A DNA stretch of 64,000 nt from Actinacidiphila fildesensis (GTDB lineage Bacteria > Actinomycetota > Actinomycetes > Streptomycetales > Streptomycetaceae), in NCBI RefSeq assembly GCF_042652185.1, contig NZ_JBHSIX010000005.1; one strand, 5' to 3'. The notes beneath the pieces are model-generated. The model was given only the letters and a program-made list of their open reading frames with translations, had not been told where the DNA came from and made no database searches. The position numbers and the translations under genes are program-made. Of this stretch, positions 7,724 through 16,415 are shown in pieces; position 1 is the stretch's first letter, and each line of letters begins with the position of its first letter.

Positions 7724-9491
7724 CTGCCGCCGCCTCCCTCTCGTACTCGCCCGCGAGATACCGCTCGCGGCAGGCGGAACGGGAGACCTTGCCGCTGGAC
7801 GTGCGCGGCACCGCGCCGGGCGGTACGAGGAGCAGCCGGGCCAGCCGTACCCCGTGCCGGGCGGAGATCCGGGCGCGGGCGGCCCGCTCCGCCGCCGCGC
7901 ACAGCTCGGCGGTGACGTCGAGGTCCCGGGCGTGCTCGGCGACGGCGACCACCTCGTCGGGCCCGCCGTCGCCGGTGACGGTGAACAGGGCGAGCCGGCC
8001 GCGGCGTACGCAGTCCAGGGAGGACTGGACGGTCTCCTCCAGGTCCTGCGGGTAGTGGTTGCGGCCGTCCACGATCAGCAGGTCCTTCAGCCGTCCGGTG
8101 ACCTGGAGCCGGCCCTCGTGCAGCGCCCCGAGATCGCCGGTGCGCAGCCAGTCGCCCAGCTCGCCGGGGATGCGGGAGGCGAAGGACGCCTGCGAACGGC
8201 CGGTCCGCTTCCAGTAGCCCAGGCCGATGTTGGGACCGCGCAGCCGGATCTCACCGATCCGGTCCTCGGGCAGCACCAGCCCCGTCACCGGGTCCGTGAT
8301 GCGCAGCTCCTGCCCCACCGGGGTTCCGCAGCCGACGAGTACGGTCGCCAGGGCGTCGTCGTCCGCACACGGCCGGATGTGCCCCGCCGCCAGTGCCTCG
8401 CGGTCGCAGACCAGCTTCCGGGGCAGGTCGGCGGGCGGTTCGGTGGTGACGAAGACGGTCGCCTCGGCCAGGCCGTACGAGGGGCAGTGCGCCTCCGGCG
8501 GCAGTCCTGTGCGGGCGAAGGCCCGCTGGAAGCGTTCCACGGTGCCCTGCCGTACGGGTTCGCTGCCGTTGATCATGACGCGGACGCGGTCGAGCCGCAG
8601 TGCCGCGGTCTGTTCCTCGTCGATGCGGGTGGCGCAGTAGTCGTAGGCGAAGTTGGGGGCGGCGCTGATGGTGCCCGGGTACGCGCCGAGCAACCGCAGC
8701 CAGCGCACGGGCCGTTCCAGGAAGGAGACCGGGTCCATCAGCACCGACGACATGCCGGCCAGTACGGGTGCGGCGATGCTCAGCACCAGGCCCATGTCGT
8801 GGAAGAGCGGCAGCCAGCCGACGCTGGTGCTGCCGTCCGCCGTCACGCCGAACGCCCTGACGGCCTGCCGGGCGTTGGCGACGACGTTGCCGTGGCTGAT
8901 CATCACCCCGGCGGGGACCCTGGTGGAGCCCGACGTGTACTGGAGGTAGGCGATGTCGTCCAGTTCGGGTACGGGTAACGGCCGGTCCGGATCGGGGAGC
9001 GCGTCGGTCAGCGGGCCCGCGCCGGCCGGCCGGTCGATGGGGACGACCGGGAGGTGCGGGATCCCGTGCTCGGCGGCGAAGGCCGCGATGGCGGGGGCGG
9101 TCGGGGTGTCGGTCAGGATGCAGGACGGTTCGCAGTCGTCGAGCACGGCGGCGAGCCGGCCCGCGTGCCCCGGCAGGTCGGGGCTGAACAGCGGGACGGC
9201 TATCACCCCCGCGTAGAGGCAGCCGAGGAAGGCCGCCACGTAGCCCAGGCCCTGGGGCAGCATCAGCGCGGCCCGCTCGCCGGGGCCCACATCGGCCCGC
9301 AGCCGCCAGGCGATCGTGCGGGCCTGCTGGTCGAGCCGTTTCCAGGTCAGGCTGCGGTGCCGGCCCGGCGAGTCCGGGGTGGGGAAGTCGACGAAGGTGA
9401 AGGCCCGCTGGGCGCCGCGCTCGGTGGACCAGCGGCGCAGGGACTCGGTCAGCGGGAACTCGGTCGGCGGGAGAGGGCGCGCGGGGGGCAT
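7716..9491 (-). CDS. fadD32-like: FadD32-type long-chain fatty acyl-AMP ligase (FAAL)
   Basis: A 591-residue adenylate-forming enzyme. It has YTSGSTR (185-191), WLPLFHDMGL (226-235), a TGDLG motif and a C-terminal catalytic Lys near 568. The WLPxFHDMGL form and the segment around 98-120 (AVPLFSPDLPGHAGRL) match mycobacterial FadD32, which activates the meromycolic acid as an acyl-AMP and loads it on the N-terminal ACP of Pks13. It is translationally coupled to the Pks13-type gene by an 8-nt overlap, which supports the same role. FAALs load PKS carrier domains rather than CoA. Chain length specificity cannot be read from the sequence. Confidence 0.92.
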   Translation of the reverse strand: MPPARPLPPTEFPLTESLRRWSTERGAQRAFTFVDFPTPDSPGRHRSLTWKRLDQQARTIAWRLRADVGPGERAALMLPQGLGYVAAFLGCLYAGVIAVPLFSPDLPGHAGRLAAVLDDCEPSCILTDTPTAPAIAAFAAEHGIPHLPVVPIDRPAGAGPLTDALPDPDRPLPVPELDDIAYLQYTSGSTRVPAGVMISHGNVVANARQAVRAFGVTADGSTSVGWLPLFHDMGLVLSIAAPVLAGMSSVLMDPVSFLERPVRWLRLLGAYPGTISAAPNFAYDYCATRIDEEQTAALRLDRVRVMINGSEPVRQGTVERFQRAFARTGLPPEAHCPSYGLAEATVFVTTEPPADLPRKLVCDREALAAGHIRPCADDDALATVLVGCGTPVGQELRITDPVTGLVLPEDRIGEIRLRGPNIGLGYWKRTGRSQASFASRIPGELGDWLRTGDLGALHEGRLQVTGRLKDLLIVDGRNHYPQDLEETVQSSLDCVRRGRLALFTVTGDGGPDEVVAVAEHARDLDVTAELCAAAERAARARISARHGVRLARLLLVPPGAVPRTSSGKVSRSACRERYLAGEYEREAAAGE

Positions 9492-9610
9492 GGGACTCCA
9501 GAGGGGTGGGGGCGCGAGGGGGGCCGCTCTCGGAGGAGGTGGTTCCGTGGGACCGGTGGGGGGGATCCGTGGGACCGGGGGACGGGTGGTTCAGACGGGT
9601 TCAGAGGGGT
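9492..9610. repeat. Short direct repeats between the ligase and carboxylase genes
   Basis: The 119-bp gap holds two copies of CGTGGGACCGG and three of GGTTCAGA within about 90 bp. No start, promoter or hairpin of note is visible. The repeats look like local slippage. Confidence 0.35.
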
Positions 9611-11158
9611 TCAGAGGGGGATGTTGCCGTGCTGGCGCTGCGGTGCGGGCCGGTGTTTTCCGTGCAGCGACCGCAGTCCACGGACGATCCGGCCGCGGGT
9701 CTCGTGCGGGAGGATGACGGCGTCGAGGTAGCCGCGCTCCGCGGCCAGGTACGGGGTGGCGTAATCGTTCTCGTACTCGGCGGTGAGCTGCTTGCGCAGC
9801 AGCTCCGGGTCCTCGGCGTCGCGCAGTTCCTTGCGGTGCAGGACGGCGACCGCGCCCTGTGCTCCCATGACGGCGATCTGCGCGGTCGGCCACGCCAGGT
9901 TGAGATCGGCGCCGAGGTGCTTGGACCCCATGACGGCGTAGCCGCCGCCGTAGGCCTTGCGGACGACGACGGTGATGGCGGGCACGGTGGCCTCGGCGTA
10001 CGCGTACAGCAGCTTGGCGCCCCGGCGGACGATGCCCTCGTGCTCCAGCCGGACGCCGGAGAGGTAGCCGGGCACGTCGACGAACGAGAGGATCGGGATG
10101 CCGAAGGCGTCGCAGAACCGCACGAACCGGGCGGCCTTCTCGGAGGCGTTGATGTCCAGGGCGCCGGCGGAGTGCAGCGGCTGGTTGGCGACGATGCCCA
10201 CCGACGAGCCCTCGACCCGGCCGAAGGCGCAGATGATGTTCGGCGCGAACAGTTCCTGGATCTCCAGCAGTTCGCCGTCGTCCACGACGCGCCGCAGGAT
10301 CTCCCGCATGTCGTAGGCGTGACCGAGGTTGGCGGGCACGATCTCGTCGAGTTCCCGGTCCGTCGCGGTGATGCCGGGGTCGGAGCGCTGCCGGTAGCGC
10401 GGTGGCGCCTCACGGTTGTTGGCGGGCAGGTAGGAGAGCAGCCCGCGCACGAAGTCGAAGGCGTCCGCCTCGTCGTGGGCGAGGTAGTGGGCGGTGCCGT
10501 TGACGGCGGAGCTGGTGCGGGCGCCGCCCAGTTCCTCGGCCGTGGTCTCCTCCCCGGTCACCGAGTGGATGACGTCGGGGCCGGTGACGAACATGTGGGA
10601 GATGTCCTTCACCATGACCGTGAAGTCGGTGAGCGCCGGCGAGTACGCGGCGCCGCCCGCGCACGGGCCGAGGATCATGGACAGTTGGGGGATCACCCCG
10701 GAGACCATGACGTTGCGGTGGACGAGTTCAGCGTAGTGGGCGAGGGCGACGACCCCCTCCTGGATGCGCGCGCCGCCCGAGTCGTTGAGGCCGATCACGG
10801 GACAGCCGACCTTCAGCGCGTGGTCCATGACCTTGAGGACCTTCTCGCCGAACGCCTCCCCCATGCTTCCGCCGAAGACGGTGGCGTCCTGCGCGAAGAC
10901 CGCGACCGGGCGGTCGTCGACGGTGCCGTGACCGGTGACGACCCCGTCGCCGTCGGGGCGGGAGGCGTCCATGCCGTAGGCGGTGCAGCGGTGCCGTACG
11001 AAGGCGTCGGTCTCGGTGAAGGAGCCGGGGTCGAGCAGCAGGTCGATGCGCTCCCGCGCGGTGAGCCGGCCTCGGGAGTGCTGGCGCTCCACGGCCGCTG
11101 GTGAGCCTCCTCGCAGAACCTGGGCGCGACGGGACTCGAACTCGGCGAAACGGGTCAT
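9611..11158 (-). CDS. Acyl-CoA carboxylase beta subunit (PccB/AccD4 family carboxyltransferase)
   Basis: A 515-residue carboxyltransferase with the propionyl-CoA carboxylase beta-chain signature throughout: NDSGGARIQEG, GPCAGGAAYSPA, MFVTGPDVI, and a long match around GSKHLGADLNLAWPTAQIAV to the end GNIPL. The start at 11158 is chosen for AAGGAGA upstream; a longer frame to 11242 lacks conserved sequence. In mycobacteria AccD4, encoded beside pks13 and fadD32, carboxylates a long acyl-CoA to give the extender used by Pks13. The position here suggests the same job, needing a biotinylated alpha subunit encoded elsewhere. By sequence alone it is closest to ordinary streptomycete PccB, so a short-chain acyl-CoA substrate remains possible. 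Confidence 0.88.
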   Translation of the reverse strand: MTRFAEFESRRAQVLRGGSPAAVERQHSRGRLTARERIDLLLDPGSFTETDAFVRHRCTAYGMDASRPDGDGVVTGHGTVDDRPVAVFAQDATVFGGSMGEAFGEKVLKVMDHALKVGCPVIGLNDSGGARIQEGVVALAHYAELVHRNVMVSGVIPQLSMILGPCAGGAAYSPALTDFTVMVKDISHMFVTGPDVIHSVTGEETTAEELGGARTSSAVNGTAHYLAHDEADAFDFVRGLLSYLPANNREAPPRYRQRSDPGITATDRELDEIVPANLGHAYDMREILRRVVDDGELLEIQELFAPNIICAFGRVEGSSVGIVANQPLHSAGALDINASEKAARFVRFCDAFGIPILSFVDVPGYLSGVRLEHEGIVRRGAKLLYAYAEATVPAITVVVRKAYGGGYAVMGSKHLGADLNLAWPTAQIAVMGAQGAVAVLHRKELRDAEDPELLRKQLTAEYENDYATPYLAAERGYLDAVILPHETRGRIVRGLRSLHGKHRPAPQRQHGNIPL

Positions 11159-11275
11159 GCGCGGCTCTCCTTCCCGGAGGGGGGATCCGGAATTCTGGAG
11201 CGTCATGGGGGCAACAGGTTCCGCTTCCGGGTGCCGGGCCACTAGAGCGGGGCGTGACAGCCGCCCGTCCGCCTT

Positions 11276-11293
11276 CTGTCACTCCGATGACAA
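11276..11293. promoter_or_regulatory. Operator-like inverted repeat, copy 1 (carboxylase/MFS divergent region)
   Basis: TGTCA at 11277-11281 and TGACA at 11288-11292 are separated by 6 bp. The 18-bp element CTGTCACTCCGATGACAA matches the second copy at 12808-12825 in 14 positions with identical half-site spacing. It lies between the divergent carboxylase and MFS genes, where a regulator could control both. A further TGACA half-site is at 11255-11259. Confidence 0.5.
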
Positions 11294-11385
11294 GCCGAAC
11301 GGCGGGTGCGGTGGTTAAGGTCGGACGGCCCCGAGCACATGACCCGCCAGGACCAGGAGCCCCTGACCCGGGAGAGGAGCCGCCG

Positions 11386-12822
11386 GTGGACCGGGTCAGG
11401 ACGCTGCCGATCATGCTGGGGATCGCGGTGACCGGGTTCATCACGACGCTGGACAACACCGTCGTCAACGTCGCGTTGCCCTCCGTGCAACGGGCGTTGG
11501 GTCTCGACCTGCCGGATCTGGAGTGGGTGGGCACCAGTTACGTCCTGAGCTTCGGCGCGCTGCTGCTGGCCGGCGGCCGGCTCGCAGACCTGCTGTCCTG
11601 CCGCCCGGTGCTGATCGCGGGGCTGACGGTCTTCACGGCCGCCTCCGTGGCGGGCGGTCTCGCGGCGAACGGCCCGACGCTGATCGCGGCCAGGACCGTG
11701 CAGGGCGCTGGAGCCGCGCTGGTCATCCCCGCGACACTGGCGGTCATCACCGGCCAACTGCCCGCGGCGCGCCGCTCGCTCGCGGTCGGGCTGTGGACCG
11801 GGGCGCTGGCGGTCGCGCTGGCCCTGGGGCCGGTGCTCGGCGGTTTCATCACCGAGCGGTGGGGCTGGCGGTGGGTGTTCTTCCTGAACGTGCCCTTCGG
11901 CGTCCTCGGACTGCTGCTGGCCGGCGCGGTGCCCACGGCCGTACGCCCCCCGGGCCTGTCCGCGCTGCGCCGACTCGACGGGCCCGGGGTCGTGTTGTCG
12001 AGTGCGGCGCTGTATCTGCTGGCCTACGGACTGCTGGAGGGCGGGGCGCACGGCTTCACCCGCTGGCCGGTGCCCCAGTGTCTGTTCGCGGCGGCGCTGG
12101 CGGGCCGGTTGTTCGTGGCTCTGGAGATCCGCAGGGCGGCGCCGCTGCTCGAACTGGGCCTCTTCCGTGACCGCCTCCTCAGCGGCGGAACGGCCGCGCA
12201 GGTGCTCTGGGGCATCGGCGTCAACGGCGTGTTCTTCTTCACCACGCTGTATCTGCAGCAGGTGCTCGGATTCTCCGCGACCAAGGCCGGTCTCGCCTTC
12301 CTGCCGCTGGCGCTCGCGCTGCTGGCGCTGACGCCGTTCGCGGAGCGGCTCTGCGCGGCCTGGGGCGCGCACCGGGTGATCGCGGCCGGGCTGGTGCTGG
12401 TGGCGTGGGGGCTGGTGCAGGTGTCCGCGACCGGTCTGCGGACGAGCTATCTCGGTCTGCAGCCGGGGCTGTTGCTGATCGGCGCGGGCTCCGCGCTCAC
12501 CACGCCGCTGACGGTCCGTTCCCTCGCCTCGGTGCCGGCCTCCCGCAACGGCATGGCGTCCGGGGTGGTCAGCGCGGCCCGGGAGATCTCCGGGGTCTTC
12601 GGTATCGCCCTGGTCGGCGTCGTCCTGACGCACACCCGGAGCGCGGAACTCGCCGCCGGTTCCGATCCGCTTACCGCGTTCCTCGACGGCTATGCGGCCG
12701 GCCTGCGACTCGCGGCCGGTTGTGTCCTGTGCGGCGCCCTGGTGACGTTCCTCGCCCTCCGCCACCGGGCACCGGCTGTGCCGGAAGGCCGCACCGTCGG
12801 GGACTCGTTGTCACTCAAGTGA
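11386..12822 (+). CDS. MFS drug/metabolite exporter (DHA2, 14-TMS type)
   Basis: A 478-residue multipass membrane protein. It opens with LGIAVTGFITTLDNTVVNVA, the motif D1 region of the DHA2 family (LDxTVVNVALP), and has GGRLADLL for the loop 2-3 motif. The length and the evenly spread hydrophobic segments suit 14 helices. GTG at 11386 is chosen because GAGAGGAG lies just upstream; longer upstream frames are non-conserved. It faces away from the carboxylase-ligase-PKS operon with one operator-like repeat on each side, so it may export the lipid made by that operon or an unrelated compound. It is not an RND-type MmpL3. Confidence 0.88.
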   Translation: MDRVRTLPIMLGIAVTGFITTLDNTVVNVALPSVQRALGLDLPDLEWVGTSYVLSFGALLLAGGRLADLLSCRPVLIAGLTVFTAASVAGGLAANGPTLIAARTVQGAGAALVIPATLAVITGQLPAARRSLAVGLWTGALAVALALGPVLGGFITERWGWRWVFFLNVPFGVLGLLLAGAVPTAVRPPGLSALRRLDGPGVVLSSAALYLLAYGLLEGGAHGFTRWPVPQCLFAAALAGRLFVALEIRRAAPLLELGLFRDRLLSGGTAAQVLWGIGVNGVFFFTTLYLQQVLGFSATKAGLAFLPLALALLALTPFAERLCAAWGAHRVIAAGLVLVAWGLVQVSATGLRTSYLGLQPGLLLIGAGSALTTPLTVRSLASVPASRNGMASGVVSAAREISGVFGIALVGVVLTHTRSAELAAGSDPLTAFLDGYAAGLRLAAGCVLCGALVTFLALRHRAPAVPEGRTVGDSLSLK

Positions 12823-12827
12823 CAACG
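12806..12827. promoter_or_regulatory. Perfect palindrome, operator copy 2 (MFS/PucR junction)
   Basis: CGTTGTCACT (12806-12815) and AGTGACAACG (12818-12827) form a perfect 10-bp inverted repeat with only CA between them. A 2-nt loop is unsuited to a terminator, so a protein-binding site is likelier. It spans the MFS stop codon and lies about 100 bp before the PucR-family gene, the usual place for an autoregulatory site. Half-site spacing (TGTCA, 6 bp, TGACA) equals that at 11276-11293. Confidence 0.55.
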
Positions 12828-12928
12828 CATCCTCATCTGATGCTCCGTCAGGCACCGTGGCGGGCAGCTGCTTCCGGGGAGTACCGTCGCAAGCAATCGA
12901 ACCAATAAGCGGAAGGAACTCCGCCACG

Positions 12929-14119
12929 GTGCGACAGACCCAAGAACTGGCAGATGAGCCGTTCAGCCGGATCCCCCCGGAGCTCGCCCACCATCTCCGG
13001 CCCTTCCTCGACGCTATCCGGAAGGAGGTGGTCGCAGCCATCCAGGCCGAGATTCCCGAGTACGACCGCCCGACGAACGACACCTACACGAAAACCATCC
13101 ACACCGGCGTGGAATTAGGTCTGAACCTCCTGCTGGACCGCCTCTCCGCCCCGGGCATCAGCGCGCAGGAGGTCATCGGCATCTACCGCGGTATCGGCCG
13201 CGGCGAAGCCCGGGAGGGCCGCAGCCTCGACTCCTTCCAGGGCGCGCTCCGCATCGGCGCCCGGATCTCCTGGCGCCGCATCGTCTCCCTCGCCGACGCC
13301 GACGTCCTGCCGCGTGAGGTCCTCGGCCTGCTGGGCGAGGCCGCGCTGGTCCATATCGACGAGATCGCCACGGCCACCTCCGCCGGGTACGCCGAGGCCC
13401 AGTTACATCTGGCGGGTGAGCTGCAACGCCGGCGGCTGCGGCTGTTCGACATGCTGATCGCCGAGCGGCCCCCCACCGAGGAGGCCATCCGCGATCTCGC
13501 CCACGCCGCCCACTGGCCGGTCCCCACCTCCCTCGCCGTGGTCGTCGTGGACCACCACTGGGAACGCGAGACCCTCTACCCGATCCTGCCGCCCGGCTTC
13601 CTGGCCCGCTTCGACCAGCGGCCCGGGTGCATCGTCGTCCCCGACCCGGGCGGACCGGGCAGGACCCGCGCCGTCGACTCGGCGCTGCAGGGCCACCGCG
13701 CCGCCCTCGGCCCCACCGTGCAACTGACCGAAGGCGCCCGGTCGCTGCGCTGGGCGATGGACGCGCTGACCCTCGCCCGGCGCGATGTGCTGCCGGGCGG
13801 CGAGGTCGTGCGCTGTTCCGAGAACCTCGCCACCATGCTGCTCTTCCAGGACGAGGCCCTGGTGGACGCCCTCGCCGAACGCCATCTCGGCCCGCTGGAA
13901 CGGATGCGCCCGCCGTACCGGGCCCGCCTCGCCGACACGCTGCTCTGCTGGCTGCAGTGCAGCCGCAACGCCAACGAGGTGGCGGGCCGGCTCGGCATCC
14001 ACCCGCAGACCGTCCGCTACCGGCTGCGCCAGCTCGACGAACTGTTCGGCGACCGGCTCCAGGACCCCGACGCCCGCTTCGAGATGGAACTGGCCCTGCG
14101 CGTCCAGCAGCTGCGCTGA
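12929..14119 (+). CDS. PucR-family transcriptional regulator with two TTA codons
   Basis: A 396-residue regulator. The N-terminal half (about 15-170) resembles the helical sensor region of streptomycete PucR/CdaR-like proteins. The C-terminal 60 residues carry the PucR helix-turn-helix, NANEVAGRLGIHPQTVRYRL followed by LFGDRL. GTG at 12929 is chosen because GGAAGGA precedes it. Leu63 and Leu159 are encoded by TTA (13115-13117 and 13403-13405), so translation should depend on the bldA leucyl-tRNA and occur late in growth. It is next to the MFS gene and the lipid-condensing operon and is the best candidate ligand-responsive regulator of both, acting at the two TGTCA/TGACA repeats. That link is inference. 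Confidence 0.88.
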   Translation: MRQTQELADEPFSRIPPELAHHLRPFLDAIRKEVVAAIQAEIPEYDRPTNDTYTKTIHTGVELGLNLLLDRLSAPGISAQEVIGIYRGIGRGEAREGRSLDSFQGALRIGARISWRRIVSLADADVLPREVLGLLGEAALVHIDEIATATSAGYAEAQLHLAGELQRRRLRLFDMLIAERPPTEEAIRDLAHAAHWPVPTSLAVVVVDHHWERETLYPILPPGFLARFDQRPGCIVVPDPGGPGRTRAVDSALQGHRAALGPTVQLTEGARSLRWAMDALTLARRDVLPGGEVVRCSENLATMLLFQDEALVDALAERHLGPLERMRPPYRARLADTLLCWLQCSRNANEVAGRLGIHPQTVRYRLRQLDELFGDRLQDPDARFEMELALRVQQLR

Positions 14120-14278
14120 GCGCTCCCTGTCGTCGGTCCGGTGCGGAGCAGCACCTGCCGGCGGACCCCGCGGCCCTGACCGACCCGGCCGGTGGCAGTC
14201 CGCTGGAACCGCGGCCCGCGTTCCGCGCGTGAACGCACAGAGATCGTCGCGCCGCCGCACGCAGAGAGTCGGGTACCC

Positions 14279-15037
14279 ATGACCGCCATGCTGAATCGCC
14301 TGCCCCGCCACGCGGCTGTGATACTCGCCATCGCTGCCCTGAGCACCGGCGCCGTCGCGTGCCAGACCTCGGCGGACGGCGCGCGATCCAGCGGACGCCC
14401 CAACCACGCCCCGAGCACCCCGGCCCCCGCCCCCACCACGGGCGTTCCGAAGGCGACACCCACCGCCGGCAGCGGCGGCGTGACCGACGGTGCCAAGAGC
14501 AGCGGAAACGATACGACCGGCGGATCCGCGTCGTCCGATGACGGCCCGTCGAACGCCGATACGTCCACCTCCGGCACGTCCACAGTCGTCGATCTCGCGT
14601 CCATCGCCCGCTGCCACACCGGCGACCTCAAGGCGGGCTTCGCCGCCGGCGGCGGCGCGGCCCCGGACATGGCCTCGACCGGCCAGACCCGGGCCTCCGT
14701 CTTCTTCACCAACATCAGCCGCCACACCTGTTCGCTCATCGGCTTCCCCGGCGTCGACATCGTCGGCAACCGCGCGACGGACGGCACCTGGTCGCTGATC
14801 CGCGCCTCGACGACGCCCACCAAGATCCTGCTCAAGCCCTCGGACACCACGAACTTCTCCATCACTCTCCTCCCCACCACCGCCCCCGCCGCCGAGGCCT
14901 TCGAGCCCGCCCTGGTCCGCATCACGCCGCCGGACGAGAAGACCCAGTTCGCGCTGAAGTGGCCCTGGGGCGGCTCGATCGTCCGCCAGGACGGCGCCAC
15001 CCACCCCGGCACCTTCGTGAACCCCGTGGGCTCCTGA
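14279..15037 (+). CDS. DUF4232 lipoprotein
   Basis: A 252-residue exported lipoprotein. The signal peptide ends in a lipobox with Cys28 (TGAVAC). A low-complexity Ser/Thr/Pro/Gly linker (about 30-110) precedes a DUF4232 domain (about 115-250), which has the typical two conserved Cys (ARCHTG and RHTCSLIGFPG) and a beta-rich pattern. DUF4232 proteins are abundant in streptomycetes and of unknown function. ATG at 14279 fits the signal peptide; longer frames add non-conserved sequence. It is convergent with the DUF4352 lipoprotein gene, 25 nt away. Confidence 0.8.
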   Translation: MTAMLNRLPRHAAVILAIAALSTGAVACQTSADGARSSGRPNHAPSTPAPAPTTGVPKATPTAGSGGVTDGAKSSGNDTTGGSASSDDGPSNADTSTSGTSTVVDLASIARCHTGDLKAGFAAGGGAAPDMASTGQTRASVFFTNISRHTCSLIGFPGVDIVGNRATDGTWSLIRASTTPTKILLKPSDTTNFSITLLPTTAPAAEAFEPALVRITPPDEKTQFALKWPWGGSIVRQDGATHPGTFVNPVGS

Positions 15038-15062
15038 CCGACCCATGGCCGACGGCGGCGTC

Positions 15063-16022
15063 TCAGTGGATGTCCGCGCTGACGATCATGCCGTCACGGA
15101 CCGTGTAGGTCCCGGAGAAGACGCGGTGGCTGCCGTCCGTCTGTGTGGCGTCGAGAACGACGCTCACGGTGTCGCCCTGGACATCCGTCACCGTCACCGT
15201 GTCGTGGGCGGTACCGGCGAAGCCGGCCACGAAGCCCTGCATGGACCCGTTGAGGTTCTTGCCGCCCAGGTTCCATGCCGTGAGATAGGCGTGGGCGTTG
15301 ATGGCGGCGTAGTAGTTCTCGACGACCTGGCGGGGACTCGTCGCCCCGGCGGCGGACGTGGGCGCGGGTGCCGTGGAGACGGTCGGCTGGGGCACCGGGG
15401 CGGTGCCCGTGGACGGCGAGCCCTTCTCCACGCCCTGCACGGTCCATTGGCCGGTGTTGGCGGCGAAGCCGGAATTCAGGGTGAACTGCACTTTGGCGAT
15501 CACGGAGGCCTTCGGCACTTCGAACGTGATGAAGCCCAGCGCCGTGTCCCCCGGGGTGATCCGGACACTGCCGGGGAAGCTGGGCCCCGCATTCGTGTCG
15601 GCGATCGTGGAGTTGAAGGCCTGGCCCTGGGTGTCGATCACCTGCGCCCCGTTGGAGGGGGAATCCGCGTACACGGCCGTCCCGGTGTCCCGCAGCCGGA
15701 ACTGCACGGCCACGAAGCGGTTTCCCGCGTCCGGACCGAAGACGCCGGCGCCCGCGGGATCCACGACCCGCGTGACCGTGACGGCCATGCGCTCACCGTC
15801 ACCGGTACCCACCAGATCCAGGGTGTCGCCGATCTGCGCCTCCTGCTGCCCCGCACCGGTCGGTGACGCGGTGGGACCCGGGACGGACGATCCGGACGTG
15901 GAAGGCTGCACGGACGCGGGGGACGTGGTGACCGTCGGGGAGGAGCAGCCGACGGCGACGGTGGCGAGCACCACGGCGAAGAGGGACGACGCACACAGCC
16001 ATTGAGCGCGATGCATGGTCAT
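15063..16022 (-). CDS. DUF4352-type lipoprotein
   Basis: A 319-residue exported lipoprotein with lipobox Cys26 (TVAVGC) and a Ser/Thr/Pro linker. The immunoglobulin-like DUF4352 region spans about 60-200 (the stretch AQIGDTLDLVGTG to LNSGFAANTGQW). A second linker is followed by a C-terminal 100 residues resembling an NTF2/SnoaL-like domain that begins VVENYYAAINAHAYLTAWNL. Such proteins are surface-attached; their ligands are not known. It stands alone on the minus strand. Confidence 0.75.
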   Translation of the reverse strand: MTMHRAQWLCASSLFAVVLATVAVGCSSPTVTTSPASVQPSTSGSSVPGPTASPTGAGQQEAQIGDTLDLVGTGDGERMAVTVTRVVDPAGAGVFGPDAGNRFVAVQFRLRDTGTAVYADSPSNGAQVIDTQGQAFNSTIADTNAGPSFPGSVRITPGDTALGFITFEVPKASVIAKVQFTLNSGFAANTGQWTVQGVEKGSPSTGTAPVPQPTVSTAPAPTSAAGATSPRQVVENYYAAINAHAYLTAWNLGGKNLNGSMQGFVAGFAGTAHDTVTVTDVQGDTVSVVLDATQTDGSHRVFSGTYTVRDGMIVSADIH

Positions 16023-16114
16023 CGCCTCCTGGGAAGCGTCTGCACATCGTCCGCTTTTGGTTCCCTATCCCACCATAGGTTCCTCGCCGTACCCCCGCGC
16101 GTCGGTGCTCCCGG

Positions 16115-16273
16115 TCAGCGGGCCAGGCGGCCCAGGAGGGACGAGGCCGCCGCGATGCCCAGGGCCGCGATGACGATCACCACGACCGCCTGGATCAGCG
16201 CCTTCGCCCCGGCCGCGAACGCCTTGCCGGTGATCAGGGCCGGCCGACGCGGTTCGAAGAAGTCCTGTGGCAT
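16115..16273 (-). CDS. Small membrane protein (one C-terminal hydrophobic helix)
   Basis: A 52-residue peptide beginning MPQDFFEPRRPALITG, with a single long hydrophobic segment (about 26-46, AVVVIVIAALGIAAASSLL) and a basic end. No family is recognised. The chosen ATG lacks a clear ribosome binding site; an in-frame GTG at 16390 would add 39 low-complexity residues. A good minus-strand promoter (16416-16444) supports expression. It may be a small stress or envelope protein, or not a gene at all. Confidence 0.4.
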   Translation of the reverse strand: MPQDFFEPRRPALITGKAFAAGAKALIQAVVVIVIAALGIAAASSLLGRLAR

Positions 16274-16415
16274 GGCACTCGTTTGAGGGAGGGCGGCCGG
16301 GTTGGCTGCCGCAGAGCTGATCCGACGGCTGTTCCGTTGGGGGCGCCGTACGTGCGCCGCCCGTTCGCCCCGGCGTGTTCGTGAGGGCACCTGCTGTCAC
16401 TGCCAGCAGGTTCGG

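Noticed and set aside
9506..11104. A 532-codon plus-strand frame opposite the carboxylase gene
   Set aside because: The opposite strand carries the conserved carboxyltransferase; the frame has no recognisable domain.
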